Shown one piece after another: positions 1-5,808 of a stretch of DNA of 5,808 nucleotides. The stretch's first letter is position 1. Each line of letters starts with the position of its first letter. Source of the DNA: CBFGWV01 sp965652545. GTDB lineage: Bacteria > Pseudomonadota > Gammaproteobacteria > Competibacterales > Competibacteraceae. The stretch is taken from assembly GCA_965652545.1 (NCBI GenBank), contig CBFGWV010000301.1, forward strand, positions 1-5,808. Reading direction: 5' to 3'. A program made the position numbers and the translations under genes. The notes below the pieces were generated by a model. The model had not been told where the DNA came from and made no database searches. It worked only from the letters and a program-made list of their open reading frames with translations.

Positions 1-1899
1 GCCTCGCCACTGGGCAATGTGGACGCCCAGGGCCTTCGCGCAGACCCCACCGGCGTGTTCCGCAGCCTGCTGCGCCGCGCCGCGGGCCAAGGCGGTGCCC
101 GGCGGGTCGACGGCGTGTGGGTATCGGGCGATGGCGAACGCAGCCCGATGCTGATCGAGCTGACCGATACCGGCTTGGACATGGACGCCAAAGCAGATGT
201 CATCGAGGCCATACGCAACCGCTTCGAGCACGTGCGTGGCGATGCAGATCTGCAGCTGGCACTGTCCGGCGGGCCGGTGTTCGCCGTGTATTCGCGTGAC
301 TTGATCCGCGCCGAGGTGCAGCGTCTGAGCATTGCAGCCACCGTGCTCATGGTGTTGATCCTGGGCTGGTCCTACCGCTCTGCGCGTGCCCTGCTGCTGA
401 TGGGCTTGCCGCTGGCCGGTGCCGTTGTCACCGGAACCGCCGCCGTGGTGCTGGTGTTCGGCAGCATCCACGGCATCGCCTTCGCCTTCGGCGTGACCCT
501 GGTCGGCGTGGCCGTGGATTACCCGGTGCACGTGTTCAGCCACCGCCGGGCGGGCGAGTCGTCCGCCGTGTGCGTCGCCAGAATCTGGCCGACCCTGCGC
601 CTGGGTGTGCTGACCACGCTGCTCGGTTATCTGGCCATGTTGTTCACCGAGATCACCGGGCTGGCACAGTTGGGGACCTTCGCCATCGGTGGTCTGCTGG
701 GCGCGGCCCTGATTACCCGTTATCTGCTGCCCGGGCTGATCCCCGTGCACATGCCCACACCGCGCACCGGCAAGCGCCCGCCGTTGCTGTCGGCCACGCC
801 CCCGGCCGCGGGCGCAACGCTGCTGCTGGCGGCCGCCGTGCTCGCCGGGCTGGGCCTGTGGACACAGCGCGAGAACTTGTGGGCGAGCGATTTGCAGGCC
901 ATGAGCCCCATCCCGCCCGCCTTAGCGACCGTGGACGAAGGGCTGCGCGCCGACCTCGGTGTGCCGGACCTGCGCTATATGGCATTGATCCGCGGCGACA
1001 GCGCCCAACAAGTGCTGGAGCGCAGCGAAGGGCTGGCCGATGCCCTCGAGCCGCTGCGCGAGCGCGGCGTGCTGGCGGCCGTCGATCACCCCGCCGCCTT
1101 GTTGCCCAGCGTCGCCACCCAGTCGGCGCGGCAGGCTATCCTGCCCCCATCGGCGGAACTTACCGCGCGGGTACGTGCGGTGGCGGACGAGGTCGGCTTC
1201 CGCGAGGGCGTGTTCGATGCGTTCATTGCCGATGTGGAGGCCTCGCGCAGCTTGCCGCCGCTCACGCCCGAGGACATCCGCCAACGCGGGCTCGGCCTGC
1301 TGCTGGAGGACCGCTTGTTCGCCCGCAACAACCAGTGGTTCGGCCTGGTACGCTTCCAGGGGGTGGACGATCCGCTGGCGCTGGCCGAGTGGTTCGCCGA
1401 CCAGGCGCCGACCGCTGTCGTCTATGTGGACAGCAAACGGCGTATCGAAGCCGCCCTGGCCGATTTTCGCGACAAGGCCCTGGAGCGCTTCGCCCTGGGC
1501 GCGCTGCTGATCCTACTCACATTGGTCGTCGGACTGCGTACCCTGGGCGGCGCACTGCGGGTGGCTACCCCCGCCCTGCTGGCCGCCGCGGTGGCCGCGG
1601 CCCTGCTGGTCGTCAGCGGACAGCACCTGTCGGTGTTTCATTTGGTATCGTTGCTGCTTGTGGTCGGACTGGGGCTGGATTACGCGTTGTTCTTCAACCG
1701 TCGGGCCGCTGACGCCGCCGATCACGAGCAGACCTTCCGCGCGCTGGCGATCTGCGTGATATCCACGCTGTGCGTGTTCGGCCTGCTGGCGAGTTCACAA
1801 CTTGCGGTGCTGGGCGAGATCGGCACGACAGTGAGCATCGGCACACTGGCGGCGCTGGTGTTCGCATGGCTGTCCAGCCGCAGACAGCAACCGGCCTGA
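1..1899 (+). CDS. MMPL/RND-family exporter, APE-cluster type (5' truncated)
   Basis: An inner-membrane, proton-driven RND-superfamily exporter, probably carrying the polyene or its lipid conjugate out of the inner membrane. The frame is open from base 1 (reading ASPLGNV...), so the GTG at 19 is very unlikely to be the true start. 632 residues are visible; these exporters usually have about 750-800, so TM1 and part of the first periplasmic loop are missing. Eleven hydrophobic segments are visible, roughly 325-375, 388-460, 469-537, 595-654, 661-740, 817-870, then a soluble loop of about 200 residues (871-1480), then 1480-1536, 1561-1620, 1627-1695, 1735-1797 and 1819-1870. With TM1 this gives the 12-TM, two-loop RND plan. 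Each half carries the MMPL Asp-Tyr signature in its central helix: GVAVDYPVH (Asp codon 517-519) and GLGLDYALFF (Asp codon 1678-1680), the likely proton-relay residues. A ketosynthase gene follows 21 nt downstream in the same frame. The MMPL family is clear; the substrate is inferred from the neighbours. Confidence 0.9.
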   Translation, partial: ASPLGNVDAQGLRADPTGVFRSLLRRAAGQGGARRVDGVWVSGDGERSPMLIELTDTGLDMDAKADVIEAIRNRFEHVRGDADLQLALSGGPVFAVYSRDLIRAEVQRLSIAATVLMVLILGWSYRSARALLLMGLPLAGAVVTGTAAVVLVFGSIHGIAFAFGVTLVGVAVDYPVHVFSHRRAGESSAVCVARIWPTLRLGVLTTLLGYLAMLFTEITGLAQLGTFAIGGLLGAALITRYLLPGLIPVHMPTPRTGKRPPLLSATPPAAGATLLLAAAVLAGLGLWTQRENLWASDLQAMSPIPPALATVDEGLRADLGVPDLRYMALIRGDSAQQVLERSEGLADALEPLRERGVLAAVDHPAALLPSVATQSARQAILPPSAELTARVRAVADEVGFREGVFDAFIADVEASRSLPPLTPEDIRQRGLGLLLEDRLFARNNQWFGLVRFQGVDDPLALAEWFADQAPTAVVYVDSKRRIEAALADFRDKALERFALGALLILLTLVVGLRTLGGALRVATPALLAAAVAAALLVVSGQHLSVFHLVSLLLVVGLGLDYALFFNRRAADAADHEQTFRALAICVISTLCVFGLLASSQLAVLGEIGTTVSIGTLAALVFAWLSSRRQQPA

Positions 1900-1920
1900 C
1901 CGGATACGACAACGACATAT

Positions 1921-3105
1921 ATGCCTGTACTGCGATTCTCAGCTTGTACCACGACCTCTGCGCTCGGCCACGGTGTGGAGGCCACTTGCGAGGCCTTGCG
2001 CCGACAACGCTCCGGTCTGCGGCTGAACGACTTCACCGGTACGCCGCTGCCGGTCTGGATCGGCGCTGTCGACGGGCTGGAGACGGTGCGCCTGCCCGAG
2101 CGGCTGGCGGCCTTCGATTGCCGCAACCACCGGTTGGCGCAGATCGCCTTGATGCAGGACGGCTTCGCACAGGCCGTCGCCGCGGCCGTCCGGCGGCTGG
2201 GTGCGTCGCGTATCGGCTTGTTCCTGGGCACCAGCACCTCGGGCATCGAGCGTACCGAGGCGGCCTACCGCGAGCGCACGGCGGACGGTGCCCTGCCGGC
2301 GGCATTCTCTTACCCGCACAGCCAGTCGTTGCACGCCGTGACCGCATTCGTCGCCGCCTCGCTGGGCCTGGAAGGCCCGGCACAAACCGTGTCCACCGCC
2401 TGCTCCTCCAGCGCCAAAGTCTTCGGCATGGCCGCGCGCTATATCGACGCCGGTCTGTGCGACGCGGCCGTAGTCGGCGGCGTCGACAGCCTGTGCCTGA
2501 CCACCTTGTACGGCTTCGGGTCGCTGGAGCTGCTCTCCTGCGAGCCTTGCAGGCCCTGGGACACGGCCCGCGATGGGATCTCCATCGGTGAAGCCGCCGG
2601 TTTCGCGTTGTTGGAGCCGGCGGCGGCGGACGACGACGCGATCTGCCTGCTGGGCTACGGCGAGAGCAGCGATGCCTGGCACATGTCCGCGCCCCACCCG
2701 GACGGCCGTGGCGCCCAGGCGGCGATGGCACAGGCATTGACGAGCGCCGGCCTGCCGCCATCGGCCGTCGATTACATCAACCTGCACGGCACCGCGACAC
2801 CGGCCAACGACGCGGCCGAGGACCGCGCGGTATGCGAGCTCTTCGGCCAGCGACCGCGGTGCAGCTCGACCAAGGGCTGGACCGGCCACACCCTGGGCGC
2901 GGCCGGCATCACCGAGGCGGTCATCGCCGCCCTGGCGGTGGAGCGGTCGATCGTGCCGGGCTCGCTCAATACCCGCACACCGGACCCGGCCCTGCGCTGC
3001 CGCCTGCAATTGGACACCGACGAGGTGCCGCTCAAGGTGGTGATGAGCAACTCCTTCGGCTTCGGCGGCAGCAACTGCGCCTTGCTCATCGGACGGCCGG
3101 TATGA
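1921..3105 (+). CDS. beta-ketoacyl-ACP synthase (ketosynthase, ApeO-like)
   Basis: A 394-residue cytoplasmic condensing enzyme of the FabF/KAS II type, expected to extend an ACP-bound aryl-polyene chain by decarboxylative Claisen condensation with malonyl-ACP. The nucleophile is Cys161 in STACSSSAK. The other active-site residues are His289 in INLHGTATPAND, Lys318 in SSTKGW and His323 in WTGHTLGAAG. The C-terminal glycine-rich motif NSFGFGGSNC is present. The length is a little under FabF (about 410). ATG 1921 is the only start codon between the upstream stop at 1897-1899 and the N-terminal strand; the next in-frame candidate, GTG 1975, would delete that strand. No good Shine-Dalgarno sequence precedes 1921 (the nearest GGA is 16 nt away), so translation may depend on ribosomes arriving from the exporter gene. 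The stop overlaps the CLF start by 4 nt (ATGA). Housekeeping FabF is the alternative, but the exporter, CLF and ApeP-like dehydratase around it argue for a dedicated pathway. Confidence 0.93.
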   Translation: MPVLRFSACTTTSALGHGVEATCEALRRQRSGLRLNDFTGTPLPVWIGAVDGLETVRLPERLAAFDCRNHRLAQIALMQDGFAQAVAAAVRRLGASRIGLFLGTSTSGIERTEAAYRERTADGALPAAFSYPHSQSLHAVTAFVAASLGLEGPAQTVSTACSSSAKVFGMAARYIDAGLCDAAVVGGVDSLCLTTLYGFGSLELLSCEPCRPWDTARDGISIGEAAGFALLEPAAADDDAICLLGYGESSDAWHMSAPHPDGRGAQAAMAQALTSAGLPPSAVDYINLHGTATPANDAAEDRAVCELFGQRPRCSSTKGWTGHTLGAAGITEAVIAALAVERSIVPGSLNTRTPDPALRCRLQLDTDEVPLKVVMSNSFGFGGSNCALLIGRPV

Positions 3106-3905
3106 GCCCGTTGTACATCATCGGCGCCGGTGTCTCGGCACCGGGGCTGGCGGACTGGCGGCAAGCCGCCCATGTGCTCGGTGGGCAGGTCGTACTGGCG
3201 GACGACGATTCGGGCTTCAAACCCAAGGCGCCGCCGATCCTCTCGCCCAACGAACGGCGACGGCTTTCGCCCACGATCACCCTGGCGTTACAGGTCGCTT
3301 GGGAAGCGGTCCAGCACGCGGGCTTGCCGGCCGACCGCCTGGCCGCCGTCTTCGCCTGCGGCGATGGCGACGGCGGCATCGTCCACCGCCTGTGCGAGGC
3401 GCTGGCCACCCCCGTGCCGCAGGTGTCCCCGACGGTGTTCCACAACTCCGTGCACAACGCGCCGGCCGGTTACTGGGCCATCGGCACCGGCTGCGAGATA
3501 CCCGCGGTCAGCCTGGCGGCGCTGGACGAGTCGGCCGCCGCCGGTCTGCTCGAGGCCGCCGTGCAAGTCACCGCCACTGGCGAACCGGTCCTGCTGGTGG
3601 TCTACGACCTGCCCCCACCGCCCCCGCTGGCGGCCAAACGCCCGGTACTCGCCCCGTTCGGCGCGGCCCTGGTGCTGTCGCCGCAGCCCTCGGCGACAGC
3701 CCTGAGCCGGCTGCAATTGGCCTTGATCGGCGACGATGCGCCCACCGTCATGGACGACCCGGCCCTGGAGCACATGCGCCTGGGCAACCCGGCCGCGCGC
3801 TTGCTGCCGCTGCTAGAGGCGATGGTGCGCCGGCGGCCTGCCCGGCTTGTCCTGCCCGCGCCGCTGGGTCGCGCACTGGCGATCACGGTGAACCCATGCG
3901 GCTGA
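3102..3905 (+). CDS. ketosynthase-like chain length factor (ApeC-like, Ketoacyl-synt_2 type)
   Basis: A 267-residue protein resembling only the N-terminal half of a ketosynthase, matching the beta-ketoacyl synthase chain-length-factor family of APE clusters (ApeC-like). It probably forms a heterodimer with the preceding KS and helps set chain length without catalysing condensation. The start MSPLYIIGAGVSAPG gives the typical first strand. The family hallmark FHNSVHNAPAGYWAIGTG lies at about residues 113-130. In an ungapped hand alignment to the KS from SVH/SLH onward, KS Cys161 falls on Leu141 here, so the nucleophile is absent. No HGTAT or TGHxLGAAG histidine motif follows. A five-proline run is at 171-175, just after the strand VLLVVYDL. 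The ATG at 3102 overlaps the KS stop in an ATGA junction, which suggests translational coupling and balanced output of the two subunits. The reading frame extends upstream inside the KS gene, but that part is a shadow. The last 10 nt overlap the dehydratase start. Confidence 0.85.
   Translation: MSPLYIIGAGVSAPGLADWRQAAHVLGGQVVLADDDSGFKPKAPPILSPNERRRLSPTITLALQVAWEAVQHAGLPADRLAAVFACGDGDGGIVHRLCEALATPVPQVSPTVFHNSVHNAPAGYWAIGTGCEIPAVSLAALDESAAAGLLEAAVQVTATGEPVLLVVYDLPPPPPLAAKRPVLAPFGAALVLSPQPSATALSRLQLALIGDDAPTVMDDPALEHMRLGNPAARLLPLLEAMVRRRPARLVLPAPLGRALAITVNPCG
3674..3700 (+). repeat. perfect 10-bp inverted repeat inside the CLF gene
   Basis: GCTGTCGCCG (3674-3683) and CGGCGACAGC (3691-3700) are exact reverse complements separated by the 7-nt loop CAGCCCT. 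In mRNA this would form a stable GC-rich stem-loop. No U-run follows, so it does not look like an intrinsic terminator. It sits in the weakly conserved part of the CLF gene, after the proline run. It may be chance in high-GC coding sequence. Confidence 0.6.
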
Positions 3906-4333
3906 CCCGGGACGATATTCTGGCGCTGATCCCCCACCAGGGCCGTATGTGCCTGCTCGATGGCGTGCAGCGCTTCGACGCCGGACAAATCGTTTGTATC
4001 GCCAACAGCCATCGCGATGCGGATAATCCCCTGCGCCGCGATGGGCGTCTGGACCCGATCCACCTCGTGGAGTACGGCGCCCAAGCCATGGCCGTGCACG
4101 GGGGGCTGCTCGGTCGCGAGGACACTCCGGGGCGGGAACCGCTCGGGTTTCTGGCCTCACTTCGCGATGTGCGCATCGACTGCGACCGGCTGGATACCAT
4201 GGCCGCGCCCCTGGAGGTGCGCGCCATACGGCTGGCGGCGATGGACAGCGGCTCGATGTATGCGTTTGAGATCCACGCCGACGGGCGACAGCTGGCCAGC
4301 GGCCGCACCACCGTCATGCACCTGGAGGTTTGA
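3896..4333 (+). CDS. 3-hydroxyacyl-ACP dehydratase, ApeP-like hotdog protein
   Basis: A 145-residue single-domain hotdog-fold protein that would remove water from the 3-hydroxyacyl-ACP intermediate to give the trans double bond of the growing polyene. The N-terminal segment LIPHQGRMCLLDGV (from about residue 11) is the FabZ-like PHRxPxLLxD region with His14. SHRDADNPLRRDG follows, then VEYGAQAMAVHGGLLG with Glu59 on the central helix; His14 and Glu59 are the expected catalytic pair. GFLASLRDV and ASGRTTVM complete the ApeP-like pattern. The size fits the family. The start ATG 3896 lies inside the last 10 nt of the CLF gene, with a weak GGTGA (3887-3891) 4 nt before it; starting here puts the IPH motif at the usual distance from the N-terminus. 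In studied APE systems the dehydratase is a pair (ApeI with ApeP); no second dehydratase is visible here. The stop overlaps the reductase start by 1 nt. The wording IPHxGxMCLLD separates it from housekeeping FabZ/FabA. Confidence 0.9.
   Translation: MRLTRDDILALIPHQGRMCLLDGVQRFDAGQIVCIANSHRDADNPLRRDGRLDPIHLVEYGAQAMAVHGGLLGREDTPGREPLGFLASLRDVRIDCDRLDTMAAPLEVRAIRLAAMDSGSMYAFEIHADGRQLASGRTTVMHLEV
4324..4328 (+). promoter_or_regulatory. strong Shine-Dalgarno site for the reductase
   Basis: GGAGG sits at the 3' end of the dehydratase gene, 4 nt before ATG 4333, and is the best ribosome binding site in the window. It supports ATG 4333 over the in-frame TTG at 4330, which would lie only 1 nt from it. 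It may give the reductase higher translation than its neighbours. Confidence 0.7.
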
Positions 4334-5064
4334 TGAAGCGGGCATTGATCAGCGGCGGCAGCGGGGACATCGGTTCGGCCATCGCCCGCCGTCTCGCGCG
4401 GGACGGGTTGCATGTCATCGTCCACGCCAACCACCGGCTCGCCCAGGCCCAAGCGATCGCTAACGCCATCATCGCCGATGGCGGCAGCGCCGAGGCCGTA
4501 GCCTTCGACCTCACCGATGCCACCGCCGTCTCCACCGCCGTAGAGGCGCTGCTGGCCGCCGGCCCGATCCAGGTGCTGGTGAACAACGCCGGCATCCACG
4601 ACGATGCCCCCATGGCCGGCATGACCGCCGCCCAGTGGCAACGCGTCGTCGACGTGTCGCTCAATGGCTTCTTCAACCTCACCCAGCCGCTGCTGCTGCC
4701 GATGATGGCTACCCGCTGGGGACGCATCGTCAACCTGTCGTCCATCGCCGCCTTGTCCGGCAACCGCGGACAGGCCAACTACGCCGCGGCCAAGGCCGGG
4801 GTGATCGGCGCCACCCGCTCCCTGGCTATCGAGCTGGCCTCCCGCGGGGTCACCGTCAACGCCGTCGCCCCCGGCATCATCCAGGGGGCCATGACCGAGC
4901 AGGTGTTCGACAAAGACCGCCTGCGCCAGATCGTGCCCATGAAACGCGCCGGCACACCGGAAGAAGTCGCCGCCCTGGTGGCCTTCCTCGCCAGCGCCGA
5001 TGCCGGCTACATCTCCGGCCAAGTCATTTCTATCAACGGTGCCATGGGCTTGGTAGCGGGATAA
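4333..5064 (+). CDS. fabG: 3-ketoacyl-ACP reductase (SDR, FabG/ApeQ-like)
   Basis: A 243-residue classical short-chain dehydrogenase/reductase, expected to reduce 3-ketoacyl-ACP to 3-hydroxyacyl-ACP, probably with NADPH, between the KS/CLF and dehydratase steps. The Rossmann cofactor motif is SGGSGDIG (residues 7-14), where FabG proteins usually have TGxxxGIG. NNAG is at 84-87. The SDR tetrad is complete: Asn111, Ser137, Tyr150 and Lys154 in QANYAAAKAG. VNAVAPGII follows, and the C-terminus SGQVISINGAMGLVAG matches the FabG tail. The length is normal for FabG (about 244). ATG 4333 overlaps the dehydratase stop (TGATG) and has GGAGG 4 nt upstream. As an ordered part of a KS-CLF-dehydratase-reductase series it is best read as the dedicated APE reductase (ApeQ-like), although the protein alone could not be told apart from a housekeeping FabG. 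Confidence 0.93.
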   Translation: MKRALISGGSGDIGSAIARRLARDGLHVIVHANHRLAQAQAIANAIIADGGSAEAVAFDLTDATAVSTAVEALLAAGPIQVLVNNAGIHDDAPMAGMTAAQWQRVVDVSLNGFFNLTQPLLLPMMATRWGRIVNLSSIAALSGNRGQANYAAAKAGVIGATRSLAIELASRGVTVNAVAPGIIQGAMTEQVFDKDRLRQIVPMKRAGTPEEVAALVAFLASADAGYISGQVISINGAMGLVAG

Positions 5065-5065
5065 C

Positions 5066-5069
5066 GGAG
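5066..5069 (+). promoter_or_regulatory. Shine-Dalgarno-like GGAG for the glycosyltransferase
   Basis: GGAG lies in the 8-nt gap after the reductase stop. It is 3 nt before GTG 5073 and 12 nt before the in-frame TTG 5082, so neither spacing is ideal. GTG 5073 is favoured because it keeps the full N-terminal strand and is the stronger start codon. Confidence 0.45.
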
Positions 5070-5072
5070 CGC

Positions 5073-5808
5073 GTGACCGTATTGAAAACCGTTGCCGTCA
5101 TACCGGCCTATAACGAGTCGGCCACCATCGCCGCTGTCGTCGCCCGCGCACGCGCACAGATCGCGCACGTCATCGTCGTTGACGACGGCTCCACCGACGG
5201 CACGGCCGAGGCCATCGCCGACAGCGGCGCCACCGTGCTGCGCAACGCCACCAACCAGGGCAAGGCCGCCAGCCTGTGGCGGGGTATGGAACACGCCGTC
5301 GCCGCGGGCGCCGACCACGTCGTGACCCTCGACGGCGACGGGCAACACCGCCCCGAAGACATCCCGACACTACTCGATGCCGCCCGCCACCACCCCGGGC
5401 AAATCATCATTGCCTCGCGCCCCATGGACGCCGCCGCCATGCCGCCGCTGCGGCGCTTCGGCAACCGCCAGGCCAACTTCTGGATATCCTGGGCCGCGGG
5501 CTACCCGATACCCGACAGCCAGTCCGGCTTTCGGGTCTACCCCACGGAGCTGCTCCAACGCCTGAACGTACCGCACCAGAAAGCCCGCGGCTTCGTGTTC
5601 GAGAGCGAAATTCTCATCGCCGCGGCGGATGCCGGCGTACGAAGCGTGCCGGTGTGGATCGAAGCGATCTACCCGCCACAGCGCCGCCACAGCCACTACC
5701 GGCCCGCGCTGGACACCGTCAGGATCGTGCGCATGGTCGCGGCCAAGCTTCTGCGTGGCGGGATGCGGCCGATGCATTTGTGGCGGTCGTTACGGCCGGT
5801 GGATGGCG
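5073..5808 (+). CDS. family 2 glycosyltransferase (DPM/DPG-synthase-like), 3' truncated
   Basis: A GT-A fold glycosyltransferase that transfers a sugar from an activated donor, probably to a lipid or the polyene head group. 245 codons are visible and no stop is reached before the window ends. From the GTG 5073 start, the nucleotide-binding strand and loop read VAVIPAYNES (residues 7-16). VVDDGSTDGT carries Asp37-Asp38. NQGKAASLWRG follows, then the metal-binding LDGDGQH at 86-92 (Asp87, Asp89). SQSGFRVYP is at about 149-157, and RGFVFESEIL supplies the acidic residues typical of the acceptor side. The pattern SRPMDAAAMPPLRRFGNR, ahead of QSGFR, resembles the family 2 glycosyltransferases found in APE clusters as well as generic polyprenyl-phosphate glycosyltransferases. 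No membrane helix is seen in the visible part. It lies 8 nt after the reductase gene on the same strand, so it is probably co-transcribed. Donor and acceptor cannot be deduced. Confidence 0.87.
   Translation, partial: MTVLKTVAVIPAYNESATIAAVVARARAQIAHVIVVDDGSTDGTAEAIADSGATVLRNATNQGKAASLWRGMEHAVAAGADHVVTLDGDGQHRPEDIPTLLDAARHHPGQIIIASRPMDAAAMPPLRRFGNRQANFWISWAAGYPIPDSQSGFRVYPTELLQRLNVPHQKARGFVFESEILIAAADAGVRSVPVWIEAIYPPQRRHSHYRPALDTVRIVRMVAAKLLRGGMRPMHLWRSLRPVDG

Noticed and set aside
570..1712. Plus-strand open frame (380 codons) in another frame within the exporter
   Set aside because: Arg/Ala/Gly-rich translation without motifs, wholly inside the MMPL gene, whose membrane helices and Asp-Tyr signatures are clear.
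1891..1923. CCGG-CCTGA-CCGG repeat and AT-rich ATATATG as a terminator or promoter between exporter and KS
   Set aside because: The stem is only 4 bp with no T-run, and the AT-rich patch is about 7 nt with no -35/-10 pair; the 21-nt gap suits one transcript.
1770..2591. Plus-strand open frame (273 codons) across the exporter-KS junction
   Set aside because: Arg-rich shadow translation; it overlaps the KS active-site region and contains no domain.
1939..3009. Long minus-strand open frame (356 codons) opposite the ketosynthase
   Set aside because: It lies antisense to a gene with an intact active site, has no recognisable domain, and is rich in Arg, Gly and Ala as expected from reverse reading of GC-rich codons.
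3883..5022. Long minus-strand open frame (379 codons) opposite the dehydratase and reductase
   Set aside because: It spans two well-supported genes on the other strand, is low-complexity (Gly, Asp, His runs) and shows no family motif; a GC-bias shadow.
1921..5064. Housekeeping fatty acid synthesis locus (fabF-fabZ-fabG)
   Set aside because: A Cys-less short KS partner, the ApeP-type IPHxGxMCLLD motif, an adjacent MMPL exporter and the absence of acpP, fabD or fabH nearby fit a dedicated polyene pathway better.
1..5808. tRNA/rRNA genes, CRISPR arrays, insertion sequences or attachment sites
   Set aside because: Coding density is nearly complete, and I saw no regularly spaced repeats, transposase motifs or tRNA-like cloverleaf segments.

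Overview
The window is a compact, GC-rich (about two thirds G+C by eye) stretch with every supported gene on the + strand. It reads as the core of an aryl polyene (APE)/xanthomonadin-type gene cluster, the family of type II polyketide pigment clusters found mainly in Proteobacteria and Bacteroidetes. The base composition and protein signatures suggest a high-GC proteobacterium, most likely gamma or beta; the species cannot be named from this sequence.

Layout: (1) 1-1899, the 3' part of an MMPL/RND-family exporter whose N-terminus lies before the window. (2) 1921-3105, a complete beta-ketoacyl-ACP synthase (ketosynthase, KS) with an intact Cys-His-His-Lys active site. (3) 3102-3905, a short ketosynthase-like protein with no catalytic Cys or His, the chain-length-factor (CLF) partner type. 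(4) 3896-4333, an ApeP-like hotdog-fold 3-hydroxyacyl-ACP dehydratase. (5) 4333-5064, a FabG-type 3-ketoacyl-ACP reductase with a complete SDR tetrad. (6) 5073 to the right edge, a family 2 glycosyltransferase cut off by the window end.

The genes are packed as one transcription unit. Junctions are a 21-nt gap, a 4-nt overlap, a 10-nt overlap, a 1-nt overlap and an 8-nt gap. No stretch over 21 nt lacks a gene, and I see no internal promoter or terminator. Functionally, KS/CLF condenses malonyl-ACP onto an aryl starter, the reductase makes the 3-hydroxy intermediate and the dehydratase makes the double bond; repeating the cycle gives a conjugated polyene. The exporter probably moves the product or its lipid conjugate towards the outer membrane, and the glycosyltransferase probably helps build the anchor or head group. 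The acyl carrier proteins, aryl-starter ligase, second dehydratase, acyltransferase and LolA-like carrier expected for such a cluster are not here and would have to lie in the flanks.

The system type is known. The points most worth a second look are the minimal KS-CLF pair and its fused reading frames, the direct exporter-to-KS junction, the attached glycosyltransferase, and a perfect 10-bp inverted repeat inside the CLF gene.
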